The notes: generated by a model not told the origin, from the letters alone. 64,000 bases of DNA from Malania oleifera (GCF_029873635.1 NC_080426.1:52404093-52468092), one strand, 5' to 3'; positions 32,592 to 44,783 are shown, counted from the stretch's first letter. Numbers and translations: made by a program.

Positions 32592-33076
32592 GTGGGAGAT
32601 AGCATTACATGTCTTCCCTAGGAAAAGTACAAATTCAGGGAAGAACTAAAGTCTCATAGTTAGGGCAATTTTTATATTATGTAGTTATAGATAGTTTGCA
32701 TGAATACTGCAAAAAATTAATATTACAAATAGATATGACTTGATAATAATATTATTTTTTAATCTTTCTTGTTTCAGAAAGTTCCATTAGTGTTGCACTT
32801 TTTGGATGCATCATCCTTGTGAAAGTTCCATCGTTTTCGATGTGGCTTCCTTTTGAACGGACTGTCGTTTTGGATATGTGCTCCTAAATGCATCCTCCTT
32901 ATGGATTCATCCTGCTTTTGGATGTTGTCATTTCTAATTATTTGATATGGTTGTATAATGCATACATGTTTTTATTTTTTTATATTTATCATAGTTGTAT
33001 ATCTTATTCGGTTGGGAAATTTTCATATGATAGCTATTCACCTTGTACGGATGATAGCTTTACTTGTTGGATTATA
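30311..33076. other. CACTA interior, left part, no recognised gene
   Basis: AT-rich DNA with scattered frames of 60-100 codons on both strands that show no recognised motif. It contains a diverged copy of the later 628-bp repeat (about 31730-31920, gcatgctggcagtggat... and caatttacaaacggcatgctg) and the T/G homopolymer tract at 32531-32590. Confidence 0.6.
32531..32590. repeat. T(23)-GC-G(35) homopolymer tract
   Basis: Twenty-three T, then GC, then thirty-five G in a row. Such a long G run is very unusual in plant DNA and could be real, or a sequencing or gap-filling artefact. Confidence 0.95.
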
Positions 33077-34590
33077 TTCTGAATTTAATGGATACATGTA
33101 TTACTGTCGTGAATTGTTGAATGTTACATGATTGCATGCTAGTCTAGAATACCTCCTGCATGGCGGATGCAGTTGATGTGTATTGCATGCTAGTAGCTAA
33201 TATAGGTTCTCGTGTGCCTTCAACTTCTTATAAATGATCTATTTGAACCTATCAAGTGTAGGTTTTATGGGAAAGCGTCCAATTTACAAATGACATACTG
33301 TCAAAATTTTGTTAGAATTTTCCCAAATAAAAAGAAAATATAGGCTTAGTTTAATGTTAAAATATTTTTGAAAGGATGAGTGGAACTTAGGAATCATAAT
33401 AAATGAGGCAATATAGACTTAGTTCATTTAGAACAGACATTCATTTATATATTTTTTGTCCGATTAGCTTAAAACATTCATTGCCGAGCCGAAATCATTG
33501 AAAATATTATAAACACTTGGCTAAGGATTTGAAAATTTGAAAAAGGCATAAGTTGAATATATACATAACTAAGAGGGAGCATCATTTTCATAATTATTTA
33601 AATTAATTGCTCTCATCATCTCATAACGTTCATGTCCAAATGCTGGGATGAATAACAATACTACACTAAACTTAATACTATTCACTGTTCTCTGCTATTT
33701 ATATTCTGAATTTAAGGGATACATGTATTACTGTCGTGAATTATTGAATGCTATATGATTGCATGCTAGTCTAAAATGCCTCCTGCATGGCGAATGCGGT
33801 TGATGTGTATTGCATGCTGGTAGTGGATATAAATTCTTGTGCGCCTTCAACTTCTTATAAATGATCTATTTGAACCTGTCAGGTGCAGGTTTTATGAGAA
33901 AACGTCCAATTTATAGACGGCGTGCTGGCGAAATTTTGTTAAAATTTTTCCAAAAAAGAAAAAAGAAAATATAAGCTTAGTTCAATGTTAAAATATTTTT
34001 GAAAGGATGAGTGAAAGTTAGGAATCATAATAAATGAGGCAATATAGGCTTAGTTCATTTGAATAAGCATTCATTTATATGCTTTTGGTCCAGCAAGCTT
34101 AAAACATTCATTGCCGAGCCAAAATCATTGAAAATATTATAAACACTTGGCTAAGGATTTGAAAATTTGAAAAGGGCATAAGTTGAATATATACATAACT
34201 CAGAGGGAGCATCATTGTCATAATTATTTAAATTAAATGCTTTCATCATCTCATAACGTTCATGTCCAAATGCCTGGATGAATAACAATACTACACTGAA
34301 CTCAATACTATCCATTGTTCTGTGCTATTTATATTCTAAATTTAATGGATACATGTATTACTATCGTGAATTGTTGAATGCTACATGATTGCATGCTAGT
34401 CTAGAATGCTTCCTACATGGCGGATGCAGTTGATGTGTATTGCATGCTGGTAGTGGATATAGGTTCTCGTGTGCCTTCAACTTCTTTTAAATGATCTATT
34501 TGAACCTATCAGGTGTAGGTTTTATGGGAAAACGTCCAATTTATAGACGACATGCTACCAAAATTTCGTTAAAATTTTCCCAAAGAAAAG
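33077..34590. repeat. ~628-bp tandem repeat, 2.4 copies, in the CACTA interior
   Basis: Copies begin with ttctgaatttaagggatacat-like sequence at 33077, 33704 and 34334 (spacing 627 and 630). Copies 1 and 2 agree at roughly 95% by eye; the third is cut after about 250 bases. Each carries gcatgctagtctagaat, cctcctgcatggcg and gaaaacgtccaatttat blocks. Confidence 0.88.
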
Positions 34591-36044
34591 AAAAACCATG
34601 AACACCGATAAATATGATAAAATGAATGTTAAAGTAATAGCAATTGGATTGACATCTCCATCAGTCCTAATTAAAATATTACACAGATAAGGATAAATTC
34701 TAAGTTGGATTCATCTAACAAGTGGATAGGTAAATGTAAATATTGTCCACGTAGCCACATTCACCCTCCTTCCATCTATGCTTCAAATTTCTAGTTTTGA
34801 AAATCCGTAGGAATGCCAAGATATGACACAAATTAGGGATTCGTTTGGACATATGGGTTGCAATGTCACTGTAGAAAAGAAACAAAAAAAAGTGAAAAAA
34901 AATTGTCTATGCACGAGATCACCAATGAAAGCACCTAGGACATATTTTATTTTTTATGATTTTCTCAGCTACCAAACAAATGACCAATTTCATGTCCATT
35001 TGACTGGCATATTTTACTTAGTTCTAATATTTTCTCATTAAGACTTGAAAAGATTCACACTTGCTCATGCCAGTTCATGACCTTTTTCTCCACGAATCTT
35101 CCCATTTCCCTCCTCTGCAAACCCCACAATCACTATTTAAAGTTTTATTTCAAGTAGAGCAATAATGTTTGTCTACGAAACAGTAAAGCATGCTAATGGA
35201 CATGTGTCCCTGGCTGAATTTATTCGCTGCGTCCCCTTCCCCACGCAATGCTAATACCTCATTGAGTCATTGTGCAAATCCCCCATAAACTAATCTCATG
35301 CTGCATTCCAGAGTATGCATTTTACATCTTAAATTTAGATTTAAATAGATTTTATTAAATTTCAATATAATTTTATGCTCCTCGTGTTTCGAGACACTTT
35401 GGACTTGAATTTACATTGAATTTAAATAAAATGTATTATCAAATTGTATTAAAATTTGTCCAAATCCATTCAAAATGTTCGAAATCTATGCTCTCGAACG
35501 CAACGTTACATTTTTCATTATTGATATTACTACCGTACAAATTATGTAATATGCATGATTATGAAATCTTTGCGAATTTTTTATATCATATAATTGTTTT
35601 TCCTAATTATACTGAGCACCAGCTCTCCTCGATTTGGTATACAAATTTTTTTTTAATGACTCTTAATTTATAGGATTCGCGGCTGTCATAATATCAGCAC
35701 GATACTATGCATGCATGCACTTCTGATGCAACTTTTGACTATTTCTTTATAATTTTTATTGTTATTTGAACAAATGAAGTTTTTGTATTTTAATTTGAAT
35801 TTGTACTAGTATTTGTATTTGAATTTTGAATACTTTTAAATAATTTTTGTTATTTGAACATATGTTATTTCTTCATTTTAATTCAATTTGTATTTAAATT
35901 CGAAATTTTGAATGATTTATGAATTTTGTAGTAATCATGGTTTCAGTTTATGTATTTAAAAATGTAATTATAGATTTTTATATAAGAATTGATGATTAAA
36001 AAAAATTAGTATTAAAGGTTTTTTTATTTTTCTAATTATTAGAG
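34591..36044. other. CACTA interior, right part, no recognised gene
   Basis: AT-rich DNA with no frame of note and no recognised motif. An 85-codon open frame at 35416-35673 has no family features. Confidence 0.6.
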
Positions 36045-36600
36045 AAGGATTTAAATTCGTCACTAATACCCTACTATTAGTGACGAATCAACTTCTTCAC
36101 TAATAGTAGAGTATTAGTGACGAATTTGAATCCTTCACTAATGCCAGAGTATTAGTGATGAATCTGTAATTCATCACTAATACCCTACTATTAATGACGA
36201 ATTTGAATCCTTCACAAATAACTTACTTTTAGTGACGAATTTTCGATTCATCACTAATACCTTACTAGTAGTGACGAATTTCTAATTTGTCACTAATACC
36301 TTTTCTATTAGTGACGAATTTGAATCCTTCACAAATACCTTACTTTTAGTGACGAATTTTTGATTTGTCACTAATACCCTACTAGTAGTGACGAATTTCT
36401 AATTTGTCACTAATACCCCTACTATTAGTGACAAATTTGAGTTGAGTCGTTCTATACTATATAGTGATGGTCTTAGGGTTTTAGTAACGGATTTTAATCC
36501 ATCACTAATACTTCATTATTAGTGATGAAAGTTTGAATTTGTCACTAAAAGTTAGTAGTAACGGCACATATAGCAACTATTTTAAAACCGTCACTAATAC
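36045..36600. repeat. Right subterminal repeat region of the CACTA element
   Basis: About fifteen alternating tattagtgacgaatt and aattcgtcactaata motifs in 550 bases, with loops of 8-15 bases, ending in the inverted terminal CACTACAAAAAA. Confidence 0.9.
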
Positions 36601-36620
36601 CCTGATTTTTTGTAGTGAGA

Positions 36621-37095
36621 ATACAAACAAATTTCGCAAGCTTAGTGGATTTAAGCACTCAGGTATCCAAGTTGGGCATACGAGGTCCAAACTGAGTCGG
36701 GTCGGTTCCGACACATTCGTGACATTAAGCTCGACGTGTGGGAGCTGACAGTGCCCAAACACTCCTCCCCCAAAGCTTTTTGCGCACTTAGAAGCAAAGT
36801 CAAACTTAGAAAACTTTGTGGATTTAAGCACTCAGGTGTCAAAGTCAAGCATACAAGGTCCAAACCAAGTGAGGTCTATCCTGACACATCTGTGACATTG
36901 AGTTCGATGTGCTAGAGCTGACGATACCAAAATATTCCTCCCCGATTGAAAATTATGCTCTTAAAAGCCAAAATAGCAAATTTAGTGAATTTAAGCACTC
37001 ATGTGTCTAAGTCGGGCATACGAGGTTCAAACTGAGTGGGGCCAGTCTCTTAAAAGCTAAACTAGCAAATTTAGTGGATTTAAGCACTCAATTCC
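36621..37095. repeat. ~160-180 bp tandem repeat, right block
   Basis: The monomer cut by the CACTA resumes at atacaaacaaat. Further monomers start with the tttaagcactca phase near 36637, 36817, 36978 and 37067; the last two are shortened. It is the same repeat as 28672-28994. Confidence 0.8.
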
Positions 37096-37811
37096 GACTA
37101 ATCAAACTTAGTTATTTAAAATTGTATGCTTTTTGTTTAACCATGTCTGATCATTCTTGTTATCAAATCATTTTATTTATAGTACGTACATATATATTAA
37201 AAAATTATAAACTAATTTTTTTTTGTATAATTATTACCTTGTAGGGTATGTGGGCTATCACAAGATGATGAGGACGATGTTGAAAACTGTAGTCAGATGC
37301 AATTTTGTTTTTCTATATTTTTATTTATCTGAACATATCATATATATATATATATATATGATGTTTTCGAATAATTTGTATATGTTTTTTCGAACAATTT
37401 ATGAATTTTTCATTAATTTAGGTTCAATATTATGTGTGCAGAAATATGATTACAGGTTTTTACAAGGATTAATGGGTGAATTAAAAAAAACAAAAACAAA
37501 ACCAATTATTTTAAACTTTTAGTGACGAGTCTACAATCGTCACTAAAAGTTGATATAGTGACTACTAAAAGTTAGACTATTAGTGATGGGTTTACAAACC
37601 GTCACTAATAGTATGACTTTTAGTGCTATTTTTTCAGCCTAGAAAATGTGCAAATTATAGTGACGGTTTTAGGCTTTTAGTAACAGAATGAAACTATCGC
37701 TAACACTCCATTGTTAGTGACGACTTTAAAAACCGTCACTAATAATTAGTTGTCACTGCCGTTTTAGTGACCAATACGAAATCGTCACTAATAACCTTCT
37801 TTTTTGTAGTG
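37096..37811. mobile_element. End fragment of a second CACTA element
   Basis: The right end reads ttttttgtagtg, complement of CACTACAAAAAA, at 37800-37811. Inverted tagtgacg/cgtcacta motifs lie at 37518-37795. No partner end occurs upstream, so the other end is truncated. The stretch 37096-37510 is AT-rich with a (TA)n run near 37338 and no recognised gene. Confidence 0.75.
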
Positions 37812-37888
37812 AGGTGTGGAAAATTTGATAATTTGCTATGGTTTCTTGCATTTATAGCAAATGATATTTTATTGTTCTTGCTTACTTG

Positions 37889-38290
37889 TCATATTTCTTC
37901 TTCTTGATGAATCATTAAGTTTTCTAGTAATAAGTACAATGTCCTCAACACTATCTTCATCATCTTCTCTTTTGTAGAAACAAGAGCAAGAGTCTTCCTC
38001 TCATCAACATACACATTCTTCTTTGCCTTCATTATATAGGCTATCAGAGACCTAAGCAAGTCATAGTGAAGTGCTTCAAGGTCTTTTGCTTCTCGAATCA
38101 TAACAACTTTACCATCCTAAGAGAGGTTGGGTACTTCTAAGGATTTTCCTAGAAGCTCATAGTTAATATAAGACTTACCAAGGGGTTTCTAGGCATTAAC
38201 AATATCAATAAATATTGTGAAAATATTCTTCATATTTTCATAACTATCTTATTTCAAACATCTCATGCTCATGAGCATGCATATTTACTT
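37889..38290 (-). pseudogene. Copia gag fragment (UBN2-type)
   Basis: Minus-strand reading IREAKDLEALHYDLLRSLIAY matches the well-conserved stretch near the end of the gag UBN2 domain of SIRE-like copia elements. Upstream pieces (a degenerate MFTRFTDIVN-like segment, then LGKSYINYELLGKSL) follow in order with stops. It is truncated by the CACTA fragment on one side. Confidence 0.65.
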
Positions 38291-38700
38291 TGACACTTTT
38301 ACCTTATTTGTTCCTTCATGTGTGACCTCAAGGGTGTGTAAAATTTTCTTAGGCTCTAAGGCATGCATAGGGTATTTATAGGGTCTACGGCACCAACTAA
38401 AACTCTATTAAATTCACTATAGTCTAAGGCACATATAAGGTATTGAGAGTGTTAACATCAAAAGTGTGCATGCATCTTTCATTTTCATCTTTACCTATTT
38501 CTTGGTCTAGTTTAGTTCACCATTTTCCACCATTATTGGGATAGCATTCCAAATTTCAAAGTCAAGGGATTGAAGGAAAGTTATGATAATTACCATTACA
38601 AAATGAAGGTCTAGTAGTGGATTGTACATTAATGACTACAACGATTGCATCGGATGCTATGAATAAGTCTTAAATGGTTAAGTTAAATAGAAAGAATTTA
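38291..38700 (-). other. Decayed copia 5' region, nothing firm
   Basis: AT-rich sequence between the gag fragment and the LTR-like block. It probably continues the copia gag N-terminus, but I cannot read a frame. Confidence 0.3.
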
Positions 38701-39176
38701 GGCTATGATAGTGGTTATTATCCTACAGGCAACCCAAAAGGGAGGTAAATTAGATCTGCTTAAAAAATTTGTACTTGATTTAAAATTTATGCTATGAAAG
38801 TAAACTTAAGCTAGTGTACAAAAATGAAAAAAATAAAGAGATTAAGGAGGAAGAGAAGCAAAGTTTTTATAGTGGTTCGAATATCACAAGCCTCCGTATA
38901 ATCTCTCTTAGGCCTCAACCATCTTGAGGTTCTACTACAAAAAACTCCTTTTTACAAATCTCTTGGTCTTAAGGGAAGCAAGGCAAACAAAGATTGGAAT
39001 AGATGGAAATATCAAGCGATGACAAGAGAGTTTTTGGAGATTTTTTTAAAAAAATAAATAAAGAAGAGCTAAATGAAAATTTTGAGAGAAAAAAGCTTTT
39101 GAAGATATGTTCAAGATAGTCCATACACTATTTTTTTTCTTTAGGTTAAGTGGGCATTTTTATACACATGTCTTGT
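38700..39176 (-). repeat. Decayed copia LTR-like block
   Basis: It contains ggcaacccaaaagggaggtaaat (in pieces near 38729-38750), a decayed form of the SIRE LTR 3' signature in minus orientation. The segment tagtggttcgaatatcacaa (38870-38889), followed by cctccg, is also typical of those LTRs. Boundaries are uncertain. Confidence 0.4.
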
Positions 39177-40350
39177 TGTTAGAGTGTATATTTTGCACAC
39201 TGATGAGTCCCTAAAATGCATGAATTTATACTTTCATCTACCTTTATTTATCCTTACTTTATTGTTTATTTACCCATTGTTATCATTATTCGGAGCTATG
39301 CAAGGTTTTTTGGTGTTTCAAGAAATACATGTTAAAACCAAGGAGTTAGGCATACGAGAAGTTAAAGGAGTATCTGGAGTACACAAAGCTCAAAGTCAGA
39401 TGTTTAACTAAACTCCCAAAGCCTCTGATCATTAGAGAAAATGAAGTCTTTGCTTGACTAAGTGGTGTGACCATTAATACAAGGGGCAACCTAGTCTTCC
39501 ATTGCACACTCTAAAGTTCAGATTGAGATCGAAATACTGCAAGGGTCAGCCAAGTGATCGACCATGTGACTTTCAAGGGAGACTAAGACAAGATGCTAAA
39601 CTCTCATGAGCCAAGAAATACTAAGAGCATCGACCAAGTGGCGACCAAGAGACCTTAAGGGCAACTATGTTGAGTTTCTAAGATTTCCTGAAGATCAAGA
39701 TCCCGCAAGTCTCGACCATCAACTTGACCAAAATGACCCTAAAGTGCGACTTAGTCAAAGACACCAAAGATTCAAATTCCTGATTTCTCACGAGTCTCGA
39801 CCAGGGTGAGCACAAGGGAAGCATGGGAGCAACTTGGTCGACGACGACTATCTTCTGCACGAAATTTCTACAAACTTTCCTAAAATGAAAACTTAACTTT
39901 GTAAATGCTAGATCCTATAAATAATAGCTTCGACAATGTGCTCCAGGTTCCTTTTTGGCCTCTTTTAGGTTAGTGACAGGCCTAAAACACCATTGAGAGC
40001 CATCACTTTGTTGCAGGGACAATCGTTTGTGAGAGACGACTCGAATAACAAGGAGTGATTTTTATTTGCTTTGTTAGATTAGATGATCATTTGGTTGTAC
40101 GGAAATTCATTAGTGACAGACGATTCAAATACAAAGGCTTGATCTTTTTACTTGGTTTCTCTTTACTACTTTCATTTACATGCTTTCAATTTACTGCTTT
40201 TGATTTATTGCTTGGTTATGATGAAAGGTTGTCTGTAAGGATAAACACTACTACAGTTTCAGTTACGTAGAAGTAGTTGGCTATGGATCCATGGAGATGA
40301 TCGCTTGATCATTTAGGTAGGGCATAGTCTGGTTCCCGACCGTGCTCCAG
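39177..40350 (+). repeat. LTR-like block with TATA box (Tat/Athila-type, uncertain)
   Basis: It starts near tgttgttagagtgtatattt and has several tcgaccaagtggcgacc-like motifs (39550-39840), a TATA box, and a leader containing ttgttgcagggacaatcg. No second copy or PBS was found, so the right limit is a guess. Confidence 0.4.
39916..39923 (+). promoter_or_regulatory. TATA box of the LTR-like block
   Basis: TATAAATA, about 80 bases after the last tcgaccaggg motif. Confidence 0.55.
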
Positions 40351-40549
40351 ACTGTTGGTGCACCCTTGCTACTCTGTGCCCTCGACTGACCCTCTCATGC
40401 TTTGGCCTAAGAAGCTCAGGTTAGTACTCTTATGTATATCTAGTTGAACATAGTCAGAGGCACGTCATCCAGCTTTTGATTCAAATGCAAGTGTACTGGT
40501 ATCAGACTAGCAAGCCACATCAGATCGTGGGCTTGAAGTAGACTCACCC

Positions 40550-40843
40550 TCATAAAAAAACTATTAGACAGCACCGGTGACTCGAGTGATGCTGGAGCGG
40601 GGGTGGTCGACTAACAGTTGGAGCTGGTGGTGGTGGTGTGGTTGTAGCTGGTGGAGTACGCAAGGTAGGAGCCATAGATGGAGCAGAAGGAGTGGGTACA
40701 TGAGGCGGAACAGGTGGTAGTGGAGTAGAGGCGTGCGGTGGAACAGGTGATGGTGCAGGTGTTGTAGATGGCACACTATATGCTAAGGCAGATGAGGTGG
40801 CCGCCCTACTGGCAGCCATGGTTTGCGTTAGCTTCGCCACCAT
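40550..40843 (-). pseudogene. Proline-rich tail of a degenerate retroelement protein
   Basis: A 97-codon frame of Pro, Thr, Ala and Ser repeats (PPHASTPLPPVPPHVP). It lies downstream, on the same strand, of the ATHILA ORF1-like remnant and could be its low-complexity C-terminal part. No domain is recognised. Confidence 0.3.
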
Positions 40844-41700
40844 GCTGCATAGGACAAAGGTAGGAGGGTGGGTGGGTAATCATTTAGAGAGGTGCTGGAG
40901 GCAATGGGACATCCACAGGCAAGATGAGTGGCAGTGCCATGGGAGATGTAGGCTTGCCATGCTCCACCTCTAGAGATTCTATGGATGCAATTGGAGATGT
41001 TGGAGTACAAGCTAGTTTTCTGGTAGGCTTGGTAGTGGAGGGTACATCTGTGGGGGCAGGAGGCGACCAGTAGATCTTGCGGGGGACTGGGCCTCGCCCG
41101 CGGTAGTAGCAGCTGGTGGTGTTATCTCCTCAGGATGAAGCACTGGCTCATCCTCACCACTAGTCTAGATCTCACTCACAATTGCCAGGCTTACCGACAG
41201 AGTAATCTATGGTGCTGGTGATTGATGACCAGGCTGTGTGGAGGGGACAAAAGAGCAGGAGATCGCACAATTGGTGAATGAGGCAAAGCTGGCAATGGAT
41301 GGGAAAAAGAGGAAGAGACTTCCTATGTAGCTGTGGGGGATAGAGGAGTAGGAGTCCATGGAGCTAGCGAAAGCTGAGCGAGTAAAGAGGATACTCGCGG
41401 AGATTCTATCGGTGCAGGGGGACTGACAAGTGCTATAGCGGGTGCAGGTGAGGAAGAGGGAAATACAAATCCCGAGAAAGTTAATGCCTCTAATGAGCGC
41501 TGGAAGCAGACTCGAAGTGCCTCTATTATCACTCCAAATCCCTAAGTGATTGTTACCCTGGTCTCCGCCAACTCGTGCCTCACCTCTGATCTGAATGCCA
41601 CAAACTCCTAGCATAGCCTGCTCAGGTCGTCCCTTGCTTGAGGCACAGTGGGGGATACCGGTGGAGAAGGTGTCATCACCGGAGGAGCAGCCTCTAAAGG
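40844..41700 (-). other. Degenerate low-complexity coding remnant
   Basis: GC-richer DNA with overlapping Pro/Ser/Ala-rich short frames on the minus strand (for example 41207-41614 and 41323-41532) and no recognised domain. Probably decayed retroelement coding sequence joining the two neighbouring remnants. Confidence 0.3.
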
Positions 41701-42783
41701 TGCCATAGCTGAGGTGGAGGGTTTAGCAATTGTTTTCCTCTTCTTCTTCTTTGCGAGGTGGTGGCACCAGAGGGTGTGTTAGCTCCTCGAGGACTAGAAA
41801 GAAAATTGGGATAAGTAACTTGGCCCCCAGTTCACCCTCAAAGGGTGCCCACCTGTTCACCTTCAAGCGAGCTATGGCCACCAAAATCAAGCTCTGGCCC
41901 TATGTTTTCTCCATGGTGACCTTGCCAATCTGTATATGTGCATCCGGGTCACCTAAATTGATCTTCTTCTTCATCAATATGACCATTATCAACTAGGCAT
42001 AGGGGATAAGGGGCCTTTTAGGATCCCTAACTGGATCTCCTTTTGCAGGCACCGATAATGACTTCTTCAGGTGGGAATTCTTCATGTTCCTCTTATAAAA
42101 GGTGATCATCTCCTCAAAGATCACCCTTAGGATGTCCACTGCCATGCCCTGATGTATGGCATACAACGCCTAAAGGTGAATACCACGTCACTTCGAATGA
42201 TGGCCAAATTGTATATAGGTAGTCATAATAGAGGCCATGAAACATACGGGTGATGATGTGTTGTATGTCCAAAGAGTCGAGGGTTGCCCATGATATATCA
42301 TCGACCTCCTTATGAGACCATGCCTGGTCAATCAAGTTGGGTGCCTGCTCAAATGATATGCCCTACACTGTAGTGAGTCAAATGCTCGGGTTGGGGTTGT
42401 GCTGCATATGGGCATACAACTCCCGCATCTACTGTGGATGGCATGTCATCATTGATGGGGTCATATAGTGGTCGAGCTTCCTCATCTGAAAGATCTTGAC
42501 GCAACACCTCTTGAGTGGATGGGTGTGGGTCTCCTCAAGATGGAAAGCGTACATCGACTTGAGATCATAGTTGGCGAGAATCATCCTTTATGCCCTCTAT
42601 CCCCTGTTAAGTTGTGCCCATGCGCATTGAGCCACTTGAACCCTCATGGTCTGTTGAGAAGGAGGAGTGTGATCTGAGTCAGAGGACTACTCATCCCTTG
42701 GCTAGTCTTGGACCCTCTTTCTCTGGGTGGCGGACCTCGATGACTGGGGCAACTTCTGAGACTCCGATCGGGGAGGCATTGTC
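41701..42783 (-). pseudogene. ATHILA ORF1-like / putative plant transposon protein remnant
   Basis: Minus-strand reading from the ATG near 42780 (MPPRSESQKLPQSSRSATQR) through several frames and stops. It includes MYAFHLEETHTHPLKR, RELYAHMQHNPNPS, LIDQAWSHKEVDDISWATLD, then LVAIARLKVNRWAPFEGELG. The order and spacing recall the ATHILA ORF-1 / putative plant transposon protein family, whose role is unknown. At least six stops and two frame changes make it dead. The family call is from memory and uncertain. Confidence 0.4.
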
Positions 42784-43089
42784 GATAACAATGGATATAA
42801 GTGGTCGGGAAGGTGGCTAGGTATGTAACGGGGTGAAAGATAGAATATCGAGAAGATGAAGGGACATGGGCATGACCAGGGAAGGATAAAATCCCTTGTG
42901 CACAATGAAGGGGAATGGGTGAACCTTAAGTGCACAAGGAAGGATGTTTTGCGCAAGGAGTGGACAATCGGAGCTAGGGCTGGTGGTCGGTGGATCGTTG
43001 GAGGTCTGGAAATGTTGGGTGACCAAGGCAGAGATGGGTGCGATGAGGGGTGCAAAGAGGGAAGAAGATTGGAAGAGTTAGGGCTTTGC

Positions 43090-43340
43090 AAGAAAGAAAA
43101 GGTTTTTAAACGATTTTGCAGTTTCGACCAGGTCGCGTCACAATGAAGTGCTGGTCATGCGCTCGTTGAGCTTCTTGGGATTTTGGAAGTATAGAAGATT
43201 CAAAGGCTCGACTAGGTCACGCTAGAGGTAATGCTGGTTGCGCCCTGGTCGAGCTCCTCGTGACTTTGGAAGATCTGAAGACTTACAAAGATTCGACCAG
43301 GTCGCACCTGTGAGTGCTAGTCGCACCCTGGTTGAACCTA
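43090..43340. repeat. Three ~85-bp units with tcgaccaggtcgc motifs
   Basis: Each unit has a gaccaggtcgc-like start, a central tgctggtcgcgccctggtcgagc-type inverted part and a ttggaagat tail. Probably U3 of a degraded LTR. Confidence 0.5.
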
Positions 43341-43469
43341 ACTGTTCTATGACCTATTCTACAGACCCTAGACTCAACCTACTTTAATATGACAAATGCA
43401 TATTGTTTTCTTCCTAGATTTTGTGTTTTGGTGGGGCCAAATAGATCTAGATGAATTAATTATAATGGC

Positions 43470-44783
43470 TTACCAGTGGATATTAATTGCTTCTTTTTGA
43501 AGCTTGTCTTGGCTTGCTTTTTCGAGTTGGCAAGCATCACAAATTTTGTCTTTTATGAATTTAGTTTTGGGTAAGCCCTTAACTAAATCCTTTTTAACTA
43601 ACTTAGATAGGAGATCCATGCTAGCATGTCCTAGTTTCATATGCCATAACCAGCTAGATTCATTCAACATCGTAAAACACTTTACCTCTTAAGACACTAA
43701 GTTTTCAAAGTTAATGCAATACATGTTTTCACAACGATTTGCAACAAAAAGTGTTTTGTGTTTTTTAGCATTCTCAACAATACACTTATCCTTAGTCACA
43801 AAGTTGACTAATACTTCGCAAGTTATGTTTTAATCCTTCAACTAATAAAATATTTTTAATGATTAAGGAAGGTTCCTTACTGAATTTTCTGATGTCGATA
43901 ATATTACCTTTGGCATTGTCTCCAAAGGTAACATGTCCACCTTGACATGAACTTGGACTTGCCTCCTGTCATATGCCTTGAGCATCCACTATCCAAGTAC
44001 CACTTATCTTTAGAAGGGGTGGACCTAAAGCATACCTACAAAAGGATTAAAGTAACTTTCTTAAGTGCCCAAATCTTCTTTGGTCCTTTTAGGTTAGCTT
44101 TTGAAGTTTCTTTAATTTTCCATTCCTTTTTAATTTTCACAATCTTTCTTTTAAATAGGCAATCAAATTTGATATGACCCTTCTTCTTACATAAGAAACA
44201 TATGGTGAGTGCAAACATTGTTTGAGGAAGTATTAGCATAATTTTTAGATTCTCTTACAGAATAACCCATGTAGAGATTCTTTTTTCTCTTATTTTCTTT
44301 TCCATTAAAGCCAATGCCCTCTTTATCCAAAGTCATCTTTTGAGAACCAACTAACTTATCAAAGTTGTCTTTCCCACTTGTGAAGTTATAGATTATTTTA
44401 GAATAATCTTTTACTTTTCTTTCTAAACTAGTGATTTTAATTTCTTCTCAATTTCAAAATTGGCTTGTGATTTCAAGTCTTTTAGCTCTTTTGACAGTTT
44501 TTCAGTCTTATTTTCTAGTTCCGCGATGTATGAGTCATTTTCCTTTTCAACAATGTGATTTGACTCTAACTTCTTTACTAATGTTTAATTCTCACTTTTC
44601 AGTGTGGTATTTCATTTGAACAACCTAACATAACTTTTATGTAATTTAAATAGTTCAATTTGCAATTCAGTATATGAGAGCATGCTATCACAGGATTCAT
44701 TATAGGATTCATCACTAGATTCAATAAATGAGTTAGAGTAAGAGTTTTGTACCAAATCGTTTAGTGTTATGAGACAGAATTTT
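43470..44783 (-). pseudogene. Copia gag C-terminus, protease and pre-integrase fragment (SIRE-like)
   Basis: In minus order: a coiled-coil-like gag stretch (LESNHIVEKENDSYIAELE, about 44500-44590), a CCHC knuckle (CFLCKKKGHIKFDC, near 44170-44210), the protease start WYLDSGCSRHMTGGKSKF (near 43950-44010) with the intact Asp-Ser-Gly, and the pre-integrase domain WLWHMKLGHASMDLLSK, CDACQLEK (43470-43670). Several stops and frame changes separate them. It is cut at 44783 by the LTR that begins at 44784 and ends near 43440. The domain order identifies SIRE/Maximus-like copia. Confidence 0.75.

Larger units (their letters stand above)
28995..36617. mobile_element. CACTA (En/Spm-type) transposon, non-autonomous
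   Basis: The 7623-bp element has inverted ends CACTACAAAAAA (28995-29006) and its complement at 36606-36617, and a 3-bp target duplication AGA (28992-28994 and 36618-36620). Both subterminal regions are packed with inverted TTAGTGACG/CGTCACTAA motifs, the usual transposase-binding architecture of CACTA elements. No TNP2-like transposase frame is seen, so movement would depend on a partner. Orientation cannot be set. Confidence 0.92.

Noticed and set aside
34835-34985. MITE with ends like ggattcgtttgg and ccaaacaaatg
   Set aside because: The inverted ends pair for only a few bases and no target duplication is seen.
36577-36863. 70-84 codon minus-strand frames over the tandem repeat
   Set aside because: They repeat with the monomer and cross the CACTA border; not a gene.
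40550-40843. Host proline-rich cell-wall protein
   Set aside because: No signal peptide, low complexity, and it follows a degenerate retroelement frame on the same strand.
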